5,910 bases of DNA, taken from Chloroflexota bacterium. Its GTDB lineage: Bacteria > Chloroflexota > Anaerolineae > Promineifilales > Promineifilaceae. The notes below the pieces were generated by a model that worked only from the letters and a program-made list of their open reading frames with translations, ran no database searches and was not told where the DNA came from. Below are positions 5,734-5,910 of this stretch, in pieces. The position numbers and the translations under genes are program-made. Where the stretch lies: the NCBI GenBank assembly GCA_008501785.1, contig QQUD01000606.1, positions 1 to 5,910 of the forward strand, read 5' to 3'. How positions within the stretch are numbered: position 1 is the first letter of the stretch; every line of letters starts with the position of its first letter.

Positions 5734-5861
5734 GTTACACAGAGTTTCACGGAGATAAGAATGAGTTTCACTGAGAGGAGGAGAGAGAATTATATATTAA
5801 TTTTTCCGCTTCTTCCTCTCTGTGAAACTCTGTGTCTTCCCTCTGCGTAACTTTGTGTAAC
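5734..5861. repeat. Long imperfect inverted repeat built of AGAGTTTCAC-type units
   Basis: The left arm (5734-5783) and the right arm (about 5811-5861) are imperfect reverse complements over about 50 nt, beginning GTTACAC and ending GTGTAAC. The loop is AT-rich (5784-5810). Within the arms GAGTTTCAC is directly repeated (5742-5750 and 5763-5771), and related TTACACAGAG and CTCTGTGAAAC units occur, so the arms look like tandem repeats of a unit of roughly 10-13 nt. It lies 16 nt after the VOC stop codon and may end or protect that transcript. It has no coding potential. Confidence 0.8.
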
Positions 5862-5877
5862 GCTTACCTCTTAAACC

Positions 5878-5910
5878 ATGAAAGACTCAGTATCTCCTCG
5901 CACTAAATTT
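5878..5910 (+). CDS. Possible start of a further gene (11 codons visible)
   Basis: ATG at 5878 opens a frame reading MKDSVSPRTKF to the right edge. Its position, just after the long inverted repeat, suits the start of the next gene. The upstream bases (TACCTCTTAAACC) hold no Shine-Dalgarno, and 11 codons are too few to judge. It may equally be spacer. Confidence 0.25.
   Translation, partial: MKDSVSPRTKF

Noticed and set aside
2449..5861. Repeated short units considered as a CRISPR array
   Set aside because: The units are 6-13 bp without regular unique spacers of CRISPR size, and no cas genes are present. They are hairpin elements.

Overview
The window looks like ordinary chromosomal DNA from a free-living bacterium of moderate GC content. 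My best guess is Chloroflexota (Anaerolineae-like). This rests on the style of the multi-TM/GAF histidine kinase, the YwrD-type gamma-glutamyltransferase, and the abundance of short-unit intergenic hairpin repeats. It is a judgement by eye, with no database comparison. No phage, transposase, CRISPR or toxin-antitoxin genes are visible.

Layout. The left third (1-1985, minus strand) is a sensor histidine kinase that runs off the left edge: about nine membrane segments, a GAF domain, a HisKA phospho-acceptor domain and the first part of the ATPase domain. Next comes a stand-alone tRNA-Ser(GGA) unit on the minus strand (2158-2428) with a near-consensus promoter, a structured leader, the tRNA, a structured trailer and a strong intrinsic terminator. 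Beyond it is a cytoplasmic gamma-glutamyltransferase of the YwrD-like branch (2528-4135, minus), with a repeat-derived terminator at its 3' end. A spacer of about 270 bp full of 8-bp tandem repeats separates this gene from the divergent right third. On the plus strand the right third holds a two-TM LiaF-like membrane protein (4406-4957) with its own terminator, a short VOC/glyoxalase-fold protein (5322-5717) with a good promoter, and possibly the start of another gene at the right edge.

The genes look like independent single-gene transcription units. Each is separated from the next by a terminator, a promoter or a repeat hairpin. A functional link between the histidine kinase and the LiaF-like protein can be imagined, because LiaF proteins modulate sensor kinases in Firmicutes, but nothing here supports one.

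The most notable signals are not genes. First, the palindrome ACGGCCGT occurs nine times exactly, plus two one-base variants, in 5.9 kb. About 0.1 copy would be expected by chance. It occurs in coding sequence in all three frames and in spacers, which resembles the HIP1 palindrome of cyanobacteria but with a different sequence. Second, five intergenic sites each carry a different imperfect hairpin, most of them built from short repeated units (GCAAAG, ACCAATAC/TTTATTCG, GAGATTG, AGAGTTTCAC; the GACCT..CAGGT hairpin is a simple inverted repeat). At least one seems to serve as a terminator.
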